This document shows, piece after piece, positions 26,491 to 34,112 of a DNA stretch of 64,000 nt. Source of the stretch: Arthrobacter sp. zg-Y844 (GTDB lineage: Bacteria; Actinomycetota; Actinomycetes; Actinomycetales; Micrococcaceae); assembly GCF_024385465.1 (NCBI RefSeq), contig NZ_JANFLS010000001.1, forward strand, positions 620,001 through 684,000. Reading direction: 5' to 3'. The position numbers and the translations under genes are program-made. Numbering within the stretch: position 1 is the first letter of the stretch; each line of letters begins with the position of its first letter. The notes under the pieces are model-generated. The model was not told the DNA's origin. It made no database searches and saw nothing but the letters and a program-made list of their open reading frames with translations.

Positions 26491-28914
26491 ATGGAAACCG
26501 ACATGGAACATCTGGACGTGCTAATCATCGGCGCCGGCCTGAGCGGCATCGGCGCGGCCTGCCGCCTGCGCATGGACCATCCGGGGCGTTCCGTCGCCCT
26601 CTTGGAGACCCGCGGCCGCGCAGGCGGCACCTGGGACCTCTTCCGGTACCCCGGAATCCGCTCCGACTCGGACCTCTACACCTTCGGCTACGACTTCCGC
26701 CCGTGGCGTGAAGAGAAAGCCATTGCCGACGGCCCGAGCATCCTGCACTACCTCAAAGAGACCGCCGCCGAGTACGGTGTGGATTCCCTGATCCGCTACC
26801 ACCACCGCGTGCTCTCCGCGGATTGGTCCAGCCGGGACGCGCACTGGACCGTCACGGTCGAGCGCACGCGGACGCCGGAAGCCGGCCCCGACCTTGTCCC
26901 GGCCGAACCGGTGGGGACCGGGGAGATCCTGCAGCTCACCGCCGGCTGGATCTTCAATGCCGCCGGCTACTACCGCTACGGTGAGGGCTACGCACCGGAG
27001 CTGCCCGACCGGGAACTGTTCGCCGGACCGGTGGTGCATCCGCAGCACTGGCCCGAGGAACTGGACGTCGCAGGGAAACGGATTGCGGTCCTTGGCAGCG
27101 GCGCTACGGCCGTCACCCTGGTTCCGGCGCTGGCGGAGATGGGCGCCAGCGTGACGATGGTCCAGCGCACGCCTACCTATATCCTTCCCGTCCCGGCGGA
27201 GGATCCGCTGGCCCGGCGGCTGCGCGGCGTCGTCGGGCCCGAACGCACCGGCCGGATCATGGCCGAGGTCAGTGCCCGCCGCCAGCGGGCCATCTGGGTG
27301 TTCTGCCAGCGCTGGCCGAACCTTGCCCGGAAGCTCATCCGCGGTATCCAGTCCCGTAATGTACCGGATGGTTTTGAGCTGGATAAGCACCTGAACCCGC
27401 CGTACCGGCCGTGGGACCAGCGGCTGTGCGCGGTGCCGGACGGCGATTTCTTCACCGCCCTGCGCAGCGGCAACACAACCGTGGTGACCGGCCGGACCAC
27501 CGGGTTTACCGAGCGCGGCCTCCGGCTGGCCTCCGGAGAGGAAGTGGCGGCCGACGTCGTGGTGACCGCCACCGGATTCACCGTCCAGGTGCTGGGCGGT
27601 ATGGAACTGAAGCTTGACGGCGTGCGGGTAAACCTGGCCGAGCACATTGCCTACCGCGGAGTGATGCTCAGCGACATCCCGAACATGGCCTTCGCCATCG
27701 GTTACACCAACGCCTCCTGGACGCTGAAGGTCGGGCTTCTGACGCAGTGGTTCTCGCGGCTGCTCAGTTCCATGGACCGGCACGGCTACACATCGGCCGT
27801 CCCCGTGGCGCCGCCGGGCATGCCCACCCGGCCGCTGCTGGACTTTGGCGCCGGGTATGTCCAGCGCAGCCTGTCGTCGCTGCCCCGGCAGGGCGACCAG
27901 GCTCCCTGGCTGATGACCATGAACTTCCTGGCCGACCGGAGGGACCTGCAGAAAGGCGCGCTGGCGGACGAGTACCTGCACTTCAGCGGCGATGCCGGCG
28001 GGGCCGACAATTCGGCGGAGGACCGGTTCGTCACGCTCGAGTCCGGGCTGCGGCTGTGTTACCGGATCGAGGGGCCCGACGACGGCGAGCCGGTGGTTCT
28101 TTTGTCCGGCCTCGGCCTGGACCTGGCGGCGTGGCCGGCGGAATTCGTGCAGGGCCTGACTGCTGCCGGTTACCGCGTCATCCGGCCGGATAACCGGGAC
28201 GTCGGACGCTCCGGTCGAATGGACACCCCCACGCCCACCCTGCTGCATCAGGCACTCGCCCGGCCGATGCCCGGCGCCTACCGGATTGAGGACATGGCCG
28301 ACGACGTCGCGGGGCTGCTCGAGCACCTGCAGGTGGGCCGGGCCCACATGGTGGGGATGTCGCTTGGCGGCATGATCGCCCAGTCCGTGGCCGCCCATCA
28401 CCCGGACCGCGTCCTGACCCTGACCTCCGTCATCTCCACCACGGGAGCCCGGGACGTGGGTGCCGCAGCTTTCTCCACCAAGCGCCGGTTCGCGGCACGG
28501 CCGCCGCGGACCCGCGAGGAGTTCATCCGGGCACGCGTGGCCATGATGCGTCATCTTTCCGGGCGGACCCACCCGGCGGATCCGGCGACGGAAGCCGAAC
28601 TGGCCGGCCAGGCCTGGGACCGCGGAGCCTATCCGGACGGCGGGACGGCCCGGGCCCGGCAGCTCGGCGCCATCCATGCCTCCGCCGACCGCACCGGGGC
28701 CCTGGCCGGAATCCGGGTACCGACACTTGTCATCCACGGCGACCGGGATCCGATTGTGCATCCCAGCGGGGGCGCCGCGACGGTGGCCGCCATACCCGGC
28801 TCACGGCTGGCCACGATCCCCGGTATGGGCCACTACTTCTCCCCCGCGGTGGTGCCCGAACTGCTGAGGCTCGTCACCGGGCACCTGGGCGCCCGCACCG
28901 TGGAATCGGCGTGA
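26491..28914 (+). CDS. Baeyer-Villiger-type flavin monooxygenase fused to an alpha/beta hydrolase
   Basis: 807 aa from ATG 26491 (GGAGA just upstream). The first ~500 residues are a flavin-containing monooxygenase: FAD motif VLIIGAGLSGIGAACRL (GxGxxG at 14-19), BVMO fingerprint FAGPVVHPQHWP (178-189) matching FxGxxxHxxxWP, and a second dinucleotide motif AVLGSGATAV (~199-208). Residues ~512-807 form an alpha/beta hydrolase: oxyanion LLSGLGLDLAAW, nucleophile S624 in VGMSLGGMIAQ, catalytic Asp in VIHGDRDPIVH and His in PGMGHYFSP. The logic suggests oxidation of a ketone to an ester or lactone and its hydrolysis in one polypeptide; the substrate is unknown. It is divergent from the Tad cluster and monocistronic. 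Confidence 0.92.
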   Translation: METDMEHLDVLIIGAGLSGIGAACRLRMDHPGRSVALLETRGRAGGTWDLFRYPGIRSDSDLYTFGYDFRPWREEKAIADGPSILHYLKETAAEYGVDSLIRYHHRVLSADWSSRDAHWTVTVERTRTPEAGPDLVPAEPVGTGEILQLTAGWIFNAAGYYRYGEGYAPELPDRELFAGPVVHPQHWPEELDVAGKRIAVLGSGATAVTLVPALAEMGASVTMVQRTPTYILPVPAEDPLARRLRGVVGPERTGRIMAEVSARRQRAIWVFCQRWPNLARKLIRGIQSRNVPDGFELDKHLNPPYRPWDQRLCAVPDGDFFTALRSGNTTVVTGRTTGFTERGLRLASGEEVAADVVVTATGFTVQVLGGMELKLDGVRVNLAEHIAYRGVMLSDIPNMAFAIGYTNASWTLKVGLLTQWFSRLLSSMDRHGYTSAVPVAPPGMPTRPLLDFGAGYVQRSLSSLPRQGDQAPWLMTMNFLADRRDLQKGALADEYLHFSGDAGGADNSAEDRFVTLESGLRLCYRIEGPDDGEPVVLLSGLGLDLAAWPAEFVQGLTAAGYRVIRPDNRDVGRSGRMDTPTPTLLHQALARPMPGAYRIEDMADDVAGLLEHLQVGRAHMVGMSLGGMIAQSVAAHHPDRVLTLTSVISTTGARDVGAAAFSTKRRFAARPPRTREEFIRARVAMMRHLSGRTHPADPATEAELAGQAWDRGAYPDGGTARARQLGAIHASADRTGALAGIRVPTLVIHGDRDPIVHPSGGAATVAAIPGSRLATIPGMGHYFSPAVVPELLRLVTGHLGARTVESA

Positions 28915-28921
28915 GTTTGAG

Positions 28922-29188
28922 CTAGTCGCCCATCCCGGGCTGCACCGGAACGACATTGATCTTGTTGGCGCCGGGGAAAACCTTCTTCGGCACACGGGAG
29001 AAACCCTTGGCATCCAGATGGTTCTTTGCGCGGAAAACGGCCACGGCGTCGTCGTACGCCTTGTTCAGCCGGGCGCCGGTGAGCACTTCGCTGGTTCCGT
29101 CGCTGAAGCGGACCGCGATGGAGGCGGAGGCCGGGAAATGCCGGTCCATACGAATAAAGCCGTCATTGTCCTGCTGAAGAGTGATCAA
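28922..29188 (-). CDS. Small conserved-looking hypothetical protein (88 aa)
   Basis: 88 aa with a TTG start at 29188. I do not recognise a family. It looks like a compact soluble domain: beta-rich FIRMDRHFPASASIAVRFSDGTSEVLTGARLNKAYDD (seen in part) followed by a helical DAVAVFRAKNHLDAKGFSRVPKKVFPG stretch. Composition and codon use match neighbouring genes and the frame shows good third-position GC bias. It is convergent with the BVMO gene (7-bp gap) and divergent from the PolA-like gene. No function is proposed. Confidence 0.65.
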   Translation of the reverse strand: MITLQQDNDGFIRMDRHFPASASIAVRFSDGTSEVLTGARLNKAYDDAVAVFRAKNHLDAKGFSRVPKKVFPGANKINVVPVQPGMGD

Positions 29189-29290
29189 GTGGTTCCGCCC
29201 TGAGAGTTGGTGAGCTTCCAGTCTCCCCTATCGCCGCACCGCAGGTTCCCCCGCCCGAAGCAGCTAAGCACGGTGCTGCCGGTTCCGGGT

Positions 29291-29296
29291 GAGAAT
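29291..29296 (+). promoter_or_regulatory. -10-like hexamer of the PolA-like gene (leaderless type)
   Basis: GAGAAT six bases before ATG 29303; the position rather than the match to consensus is the main support. Confidence 0.4.
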
Positions 29297-29302
29297 AGAA
29301 GC

Positions 29303-31015
29303 ATGTACATCGTCCTCGCACCCGGCACCGGCGCTGCCCAGGCGAAGGACGAGACCTGGACCCTGCAGGAAACCGACGACGCCGGCGTTCCCTCCGCGCC
29401 CGCCGTCGTCATCACCCGGGACCGGCTGGCCGCGGCCGTTCGGCACTATGAACAACAGCCGGTCCGCTGGGTCTGGGAATCCGCCCGCGCAGTCTATTTC
29501 CGGCTGCTGGATGCCGGACTCACGGTGGAGCGCTGCCACGACCTCGCGCTGGTCCGCGGGATCCTGCGGTTCGCCGAGTCGGTGCCCTCCACTCCCTACA
29601 TCGAAAAACTGCGCGCCGCGGAAGAGGCTCCAGACCCGGCACCCCGCCAGCTGCTCCCGGTCCAGCACTCCCCCGACCAGACCTCCATCTTCGATACCCT
29701 CGACGCCCCCGCCGGCACGGCGGCCGGACCGCAGCAGGCCACCGCTGCAGAGCTCGCCGCCGAGCTGGCGGACCAACTGGATGCGATCGCGCGTTCCGCG
29801 TCCCCGGCGAAACTGAACCTGCTGGCCGTCGCGGAGTCCACCGGCGGCCTGATTGCCGTGGAAATGGAAAACTCCGGCATCCCGTGGCGCCGGGACATCC
29901 ACGAAGCCATGCTCCGGGACACCCTCGGCCCCCGGCCCCCGGAGGGCCAGCGCCCCGAAAAGCTCGAACAGCTGGCCGCGGAGCTGCGCCGGCTGCTGGG
30001 CAACCCCGGCTTCAACCCGGACTCCCCGCAGGAGCTGCTGCGTGCCCTGCACCGCGCCGGCATCGAGGTGCACAGCACCCGCTCCTGGGAGCTGCAGCAG
30101 CAGGACCATCCCGCCATCGAGCCGCTGCTGCAGTACAAAAAGCTGTCCCGGCTCCTGACCGCCAACGGGTGGGCCTGGCTGGATGCCTGGGTGGACGGCG
30201 GCCGCTTCCGGCCCGAGTACGTGGTGGGCGGCGTGGTGTCCGGGCGCTGGGCCTCGCGCGGCGGCGGGGCGCTGCAGATTCCCAAGACCGTGCGGGACGC
30301 CGTTCGCCCGGACCCCGGCCACCGGCTCATCGTGGCCGACGCCGCGCAGCTGGAACCCCGGGTCCTCGCTGCCCTGGGGCAGGACAATGCACTGGCGACA
30401 GCGGCCCGCGGCAAGGACCTCTACCAGGGCATCGCCGACCGCAGTTTCGACGGCGACCGGGCCAAGGCCAAGATGGCAATGCTCGGGGCCATGTACGGTG
30501 CCACCAGCGGGGAATCGGGCCGGCTGATGCCGGTGCTGACCCGCGCCTACCCGCAGGCCATCGCCGTGGTGGAACGCGGCGCCCGGGCAGGTGAGGCCGG
30601 GCAGGTGGTGAGCAGCCATCTGGGCCGCACTTCGCCGCCTGTTTCGGAACGCTGGCTCCGCGCCCAGCAAAGCACCAGCGCCGAGGAGCAGCGCCGCGCC
30701 GATTCACTCGCCCGCGCCCAGGGCCGGTTCACCCGCAACTTCGTGGTCCAGGCGACGGCGGCGGAATGGGCGCTGTGCTGGCTGGCGGAGATACGACGGC
30801 GGCTGCGGGCGGCGTCCTCGTCCTCCCCCGCCGGGGAACTGGTCTTTTTCCTGCATGACGAGGTGATGCTCCAGGTCCCCGCCGAACGGGTCGAGGAGGT
30901 CAGCGCGCTGGTGACGGAGGCAGCATCGGCGGCCACACGGCTGCTGTTCGGGCCGATTCCGCTGGAGTTCCCGGTGGTTACAGTTGCCGTGGACTCCTAC
31001 GCGGACGCCAAGTAG
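29303..31015 (+). CDS. Stand-alone PolA-like DNA polymerase (bifunctional 3'-5' exonuclease/DNA polymerase family)
   Basis: 570 aa from ATG 29303 (the family begins MYIVLAPG...). The C-terminal half is a family A polymerase: SGRWASRGGGALQIPK (template-primer motif), motif A VADAAQLEPRVLAALG (~345), O-helix RAKAKMAMLGAMYG with the R-K-YG pattern, and motif C FFLHDEVMLQ (~518). There is no 5'-3' nuclease domain, and the N-terminal exonuclease-like region shows no clear DxE metal-binding motif, so proofreading is doubtful. This short actinobacterial form accompanies, rather than replaces, full PolA; its role is unknown but repair or tolerance is plausible. Convergent with the NUDIX gene. Confidence 0.88.
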   Translation: MYIVLAPGTGAAQAKDETWTLQETDDAGVPSAPAVVITRDRLAAAVRHYEQQPVRWVWESARAVYFRLLDAGLTVERCHDLALVRGILRFAESVPSTPYIEKLRAAEEAPDPAPRQLLPVQHSPDQTSIFDTLDAPAGTAAGPQQATAAELAAELADQLDAIARSASPAKLNLLAVAESTGGLIAVEMENSGIPWRRDIHEAMLRDTLGPRPPEGQRPEKLEQLAAELRRLLGNPGFNPDSPQELLRALHRAGIEVHSTRSWELQQQDHPAIEPLLQYKKLSRLLTANGWAWLDAWVDGGRFRPEYVVGGVVSGRWASRGGGALQIPKTVRDAVRPDPGHRLIVADAAQLEPRVLAALGQDNALATAARGKDLYQGIADRSFDGDRAKAKMAMLGAMYGATSGESGRLMPVLTRAYPQAIAVVERGARAGEAGQVVSSHLGRTSPPVSERWLRAQQSTSAEEQRRADSLARAQGRFTRNFVVQATAAEWALCWLAEIRRRLRAASSSSPAGELVFFLHDEVMLQVPAERVEEVSALVTEAASAATRLLFGPIPLEFPVVTVAVDSYADAK

Positions 31016-31024
31016 CAGTGCCGA

Positions 31025-31708
31025 CTAGAGAGCCGGAACGATGTCCCGGCCCTCATCCCAGGGCAGGGTCCAGCCCAGTTCATCCAGCACGGCGTTGAGG
31101 ATGATGCCGGTGAAGCCCCACACCAGCACCCCGTTCACGCGGAAGGCCGGCGAACGGTACGTCCGCGAGCCGTTCGTGATGACGGCGGTCCGCCGGTTTT
31201 CCGGATTGAGCAGGTCGGCCACCGGTACGCGGAACACCGATGCGGACTCTCCGTAGTCCACCACGTCCACCGGCGTGGGCCGGTCCCACCAGCCCAGCAC
31301 CGGGGTGACCAGGAAGTTGCTGACGGGCAGCCCCACCTCCGGCAGGGTCCCGAGGACCGTGACGCCGTCGGGGTCCAGTCCCGTTTCCTCCCGGGCTTCG
31401 CGAAGGGCAGCGGCTTCCGGGCCGGCGTCGCCGGCATCCAGGGAGCCGCCGGGAAAGGCCACCTGACCGGGGTGGTCGTTGAGTGTGGCTGCCCGCTCGA
31501 TCAGCAGGACATCGAGTTCGGCGGGGACCCCGGCGGAGCGGAAGTCCGAGGGCTTGTCATCCAGGTTGCCGAAGAGAATCAGCACGGCGGCACGGCGGGC
31601 CGTGGCCGGATCCACGCTGCGGCGCATCAGCTCCAGGTTCGCGTCGAAGTAGGTGGTGCGGGCCGCTGCGGAGACACCCAGCGCCCGCAGATCGGCGTAG
31701 GCGCTCAT
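31025..31708 (-). CDS. CoA-pyrophosphatase-type NUDIX hydrolase
   Basis: 227 aa. The UPF0035 signature [21 protein letters not shown] precedes the Nudix box ([20 protein letters not shown] then EETGL), with Asp in place of the first box Glu. Such enzymes cleave CoA or acyl-CoA to phosphopantetheine and 3',5'-ADP; the exact substrate here is inference. Its start overlaps the nth stop by 4 bp (ATGA), so it is translated in an operon with nth, as in M. tuberculosis where a NUDIX gene (Rv3672c) lies near nth (Rv3674c). Confidence 0.9.
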   Translation of the reverse strand: MSAYADLRALGVSAAARTTYFDANLELMRRSVDPATARRAAVLILFGNLDDKPSDFRSAGVPAELDVLLIERAATLNDHPGQVAFPGGSLDAGDAGPEAAALREAREETGLDPDGVTVLGTLPEVGLPVSNFLVTPVLGWWDRPTPVDVVDYGESASVFRVPVADLLNPENRRTAVITNGSRTYRSPAFRVNGVLVWGFTGIILNAVLDELGWTLPWDEGRDIVPAL

Positions 31709-32502
31709 GCTTCCAGACCGAAGCCGGCGGCCCGCAGCTGGGCCCGGGTTTCGGCGGCCATCATCCGGGCGTGCAGTTCCTCGCGGCCGGGGGCCAGCTC
31801 ATACTTGAGCAGTTTGCGTGCCTTCTCGGGGTCCGTCTCGCCTTCACCGTAGGAGGGGCAGAGCTGGGCGACGGCGCAGGCGCCGCAGGCGGGTTTCTTG
31901 GCGTGGCAGACCCGCCGGCCGTGGAACACCACCCGGTTGGAAAGCGGGGTCCAGTCCTTCGGCTCGAACAGCGCCGCAACGTCTTCTTCCACCTTCACCG
32001 GGTCCGTGGCAGTGGTCCAGCCGAACCGGCGGGACAGGCGCCCGAAGTGGGTGTCCACCGTGATTCCCGGAACGCCGAAAGCGTTGCCAAGCACCACGTT
32101 GGCGGTCTTCCGGCCGACGCCGGGCAGGGTGACCAGGTCCTCGAGCCGGTCCGGCACTTCGCCGTCGAACTCGTCGACCAGCCGGGTGGACAAAGCTTTC
32201 ACGCTGGCCGCTTTCGCACGGAAGAATCCGGTGGGCCGGATTATCTCCTGCAGCGTCTCCTCGTCGGCCTCCGCCATCGCCTTGGCGTCGGGGTACCGGG
32301 CGAAGAGGATGGGCGTGACGGCATTGACCCGGATGTCCGTGGTCTGCGCCGAAAGCACAGTGGCCACCAGCAGCTCAAACGCGTTGGTGAAGTCCAGCTC
32401 GGCCACGGCGTAGGGATAAACCTCGCCGAGCATCCGGTTGATCCGCCGTGCCCTCCGCTTCAAAGCGAGGAGGGACGGATCGCTGCCGGTTGCCTTTGCC
32501 AC
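31705..32502 (-). CDS. nth: Endonuclease III (DNA glycosylase/AP lyase)
   Basis: 265 aa, base-excision repair enzyme for oxidised pyrimidines. The helix-hairpin-helix [20 protein letters not shown] carries the catalytic lysine, and [14 protein letters not shown] the catalytic aspartate. The C-terminal iron-sulfur loop [17 protein letters not shown] shows the C-x6-C-x2-C-x5-C spacing for a [4Fe-4S] cluster. The N-terminus is ~25 residues longer than in E. coli, as is usual in actinobacteria. First gene of the nth-NUDIX unit. Confidence 0.96.
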   Translation of the reverse strand: MAKATGSDPSLLALKRRARRINRMLGEVYPYAVAELDFTNAFELLVATVLSAQTTDIRVNAVTPILFARYPDAKAMAEADEETLQEIIRPTGFFRAKAASVKALSTRLVDEFDGEVPDRLEDLVTLPGVGRKTANVVLGNAFGVPGITVDTHFGRLSRRFGWTTATDPVKVEEDVAALFEPKDWTPLSNRVVFHGRRVCHAKKPACGACAVAQLCPSYGEGETDPEKARKLLKYELAPGREELHARMMAAETRAQLRAAGFGLEA

Positions 32503-32553
32503 TGCTGGGTGTCCTTCTACTGACGGTTGGATACTGCTGATGGCCCGAACGTC

Positions 32554-33807
32554 CTACTGGTCGGCGTCGACGCGCTCAATGTTGCTGAGGTCGCGCAGCA
32601 CGCCGATGCGTCCGGTGCGCTTGTCTTGGACAAGGAATTCGTCGCCGCGGTCTTCCAGGCCCAGTTCCCAGTCACCCGGGTGGAACATAAACAGCGGCAG
32701 GCCGGTGCGCTCGTCGACAATCTGGCGGGGGGTGCCCACGGCGAACCAGAACGCCTCGACCACTGCCTCGGACTCGTCACGGGTAGCGGTAATGGGTTCC
32801 GCGTTGCCGGCTTCGGCTTCGTGGGCCCCTGCTGCGGACGTTTCGGGGGTTCCGGCGCCGCGGACCACCGGATTCACGGTCGTGGCGGCCATGGGCTCCT
32901 CGGCCTGCATTCCGGCGGCCGGAGCGGCAGCGGGCTGCGCCTGCGTAGCCGGTGATGCCGTGGCAGGGGAAACCTGCGTCGAGGGGGCGGAGGCAGCGTG
33001 CGCGGAGGTGGCGGGAGCGGCCGCTGCCGCCCCGGCGGTGGAGGTTCCGACGACGGCGGTGCCGCCCTGAGCGGAAAGTTCGGAGCCGCCCTGGCTCGGC
33101 GCGTCATGCACGGTGGTGCGAGTGTCCTCGTTGCGGCGCAGCGGGTTGGTGAAACGGCGGGCGCCGGCGGCGTTCTCCGTCTCCGGCTTCGCTTCAGGCT
33201 TCGGGCGGGCCGGACGCGGACGCAGCGGCAAAGCGTCGCGGGCAGTCAGCGCGGCAGCAGCTTCGGGGCGGTTACGGAATTCCCGGGCAAAGAAGGGAAG
33301 GTGCGGCGCCAGGGTGGTGGACACCACCAGGCCCAGGGAACCGACCAGCGCGACCATCGCGCCGACGCTGAAGTCGGTCACCGTCTGGATGAAGAAGAAC
33401 GCCAGGGCCAGCACAGCTGCCACGGAGGCGAACTGGTCCAGGGAAAGCGATCCGACGCGGGGTTTCATCTTGGGTGCGAGGCGGCGGCCGGCAAACAGTC
33501 CGGCTACCAGCAGCGGCAGCAGGATGCCAATGCCGATGAAGAACAGGGAAAACGCATTCCAAAGGTTGAAGTCCTCTTCAAACCCAAGACGGGTCACCGT
33601 GAAGAACGGCAGGATGCTGCCCACGAGCATCACCAGGACCGAGGCGCCTACAACGGTGTCCCGAAGCCCGAAGGGCCCAACGAGGGCTTCCTGGTCCGTG
33701 GCGGCCGGATGTGCCTGCAGGCCCTTGTCCGTCGCGGAGGGGTGTCCGCCGGTTTCCGAAGATCCGGCCGTGGTGCGGGCCTCGTTCTCAACAGGGGGGT
33801 TGTTCAT
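32554..33807 (-). CDS. Membrane protein of unknown function with low-complexity linker
   Basis: 417 aa from ATG 33807, chosen because GGAG lies 6 nt before it; the ATG at 33819 has no ribosome site. Four hydrophobic segments lie in the N-terminal half: VVGASVLVMLVGSILPFF, NAFSLFFIGIGILLPLLVAG, FASVAAVLALAFFFIQTV and AMVALVGSLGLVVSTTLA. A ~150-residue Ala/Thr/Pro-rich cytoplasmic linker follows, then a compact C-terminal domain (VEAFWFAVGTPRQIVDERTG ... DKRTGRIGVLRDLSNIERVD). I do not recognise the family. It lies between nth and the divergent acs gene; an 11-bp perfect inverted repeat lies 30 bp upstream of its start. Confidence 0.8.
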   Translation of the reverse strand: MNNPPVENEARTTAGSSETGGHPSATDKGLQAHPAATDQEALVGPFGLRDTVVGASVLVMLVGSILPFFTVTRLGFEEDFNLWNAFSLFFIGIGILLPLLVAGLFAGRRLAPKMKPRVGSLSLDQFASVAAVLALAFFFIQTVTDFSVGAMVALVGSLGLVVSTTLAPHLPFFAREFRNRPEAAAALTARDALPLRPRPARPKPEAKPETENAAGARRFTNPLRRNEDTRTTVHDAPSQGGSELSAQGGTAVVGTSTAGAAAAAPATSAHAASAPSTQVSPATASPATQAQPAAAPAAGMQAEEPMAATTVNPVVRGAGTPETSAAGAHEAEAGNAEPITATRDESEAVVEAFWFAVGTPRQIVDERTGLPLFMFHPGDWELGLEDRGDEFLVQDKRTGRIGVLRDLSNIERVDADQ

Positions 33808-33836
33808 ACTGATCTCCATTCACGACCCCCCTGCCG

Positions 33837-33861
33837 CTTGTCCGCACGGGGTGCGGACAAG
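33837..33861. repeat. Perfect 11-bp inverted repeat upstream of the membrane-protein gene
   Basis: CTTGTCCGCAC (33837-33847) and GTGCGGACAAG (33851-33861) are perfect reverse complements separated by GGG. It could be a DNA operator or an RNA hairpin in the leader of the leftward gene (start 33807). There is no U tract on either side, so it is not a typical terminator. Confidence 0.75.
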
Positions 33862-34010
33862 AACTGGAGGTGCGCATCTACGGTACGTAGGCGGTTGCTT
33901 CCTTCAGACAGCCTAATCAACGACGGCGAGGCAGACTAGCGCGGGGGCGGCGCGTCCCGGCGGAGTGACATACCGCTCACCGCATAATCGCGCCGTTTTG
34001 TAACCGATTA

Positions 34011-34026
34011 TGTGAGCGCGGACACA
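34011..34026. promoter_or_regulatory. Crp/GlxR-like binding site upstream of acs
   Basis: TGTGA-GCGCGG-ACACA matches the Crp-family consensus TGTGA-N6-TCACA at nine of ten arm positions. It lies ~87 bp before the acs start. A Crp-family regulator is encoded in this window at 40588-41265, and acs is a known cAMP-Crp/GlxR target in several bacteria. Confidence 0.6.
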
Positions 34027-34112
34027 GTGGCGTAAATCCGGGGATAGGGTGGTTTGCAGCCATGCACGATTCCCCTAGTGATGGTTTTTCAGCGAAGTGA
34101 AAGGGTTCAACC

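Larger units (their letters stand above)
33808..34112. other. 305-bp intergenic region between the membrane-protein gene and acs
   Basis: No gene is seen here. It carries the GGAG site for the leftward gene, a perfect 11-bp inverted repeat (33837-33861) and a Crp-like palindrome (34011-34026) about 100 bp before acs. The acs transcript is expected to start in the last ~90 bp. Confidence 0.7.

Noticed and set aside
33965-33980. GTGA-N8-TCAC as a second Crp site before acs
   Set aside because: The arm spacing is two bases too long for the Crp consensus.
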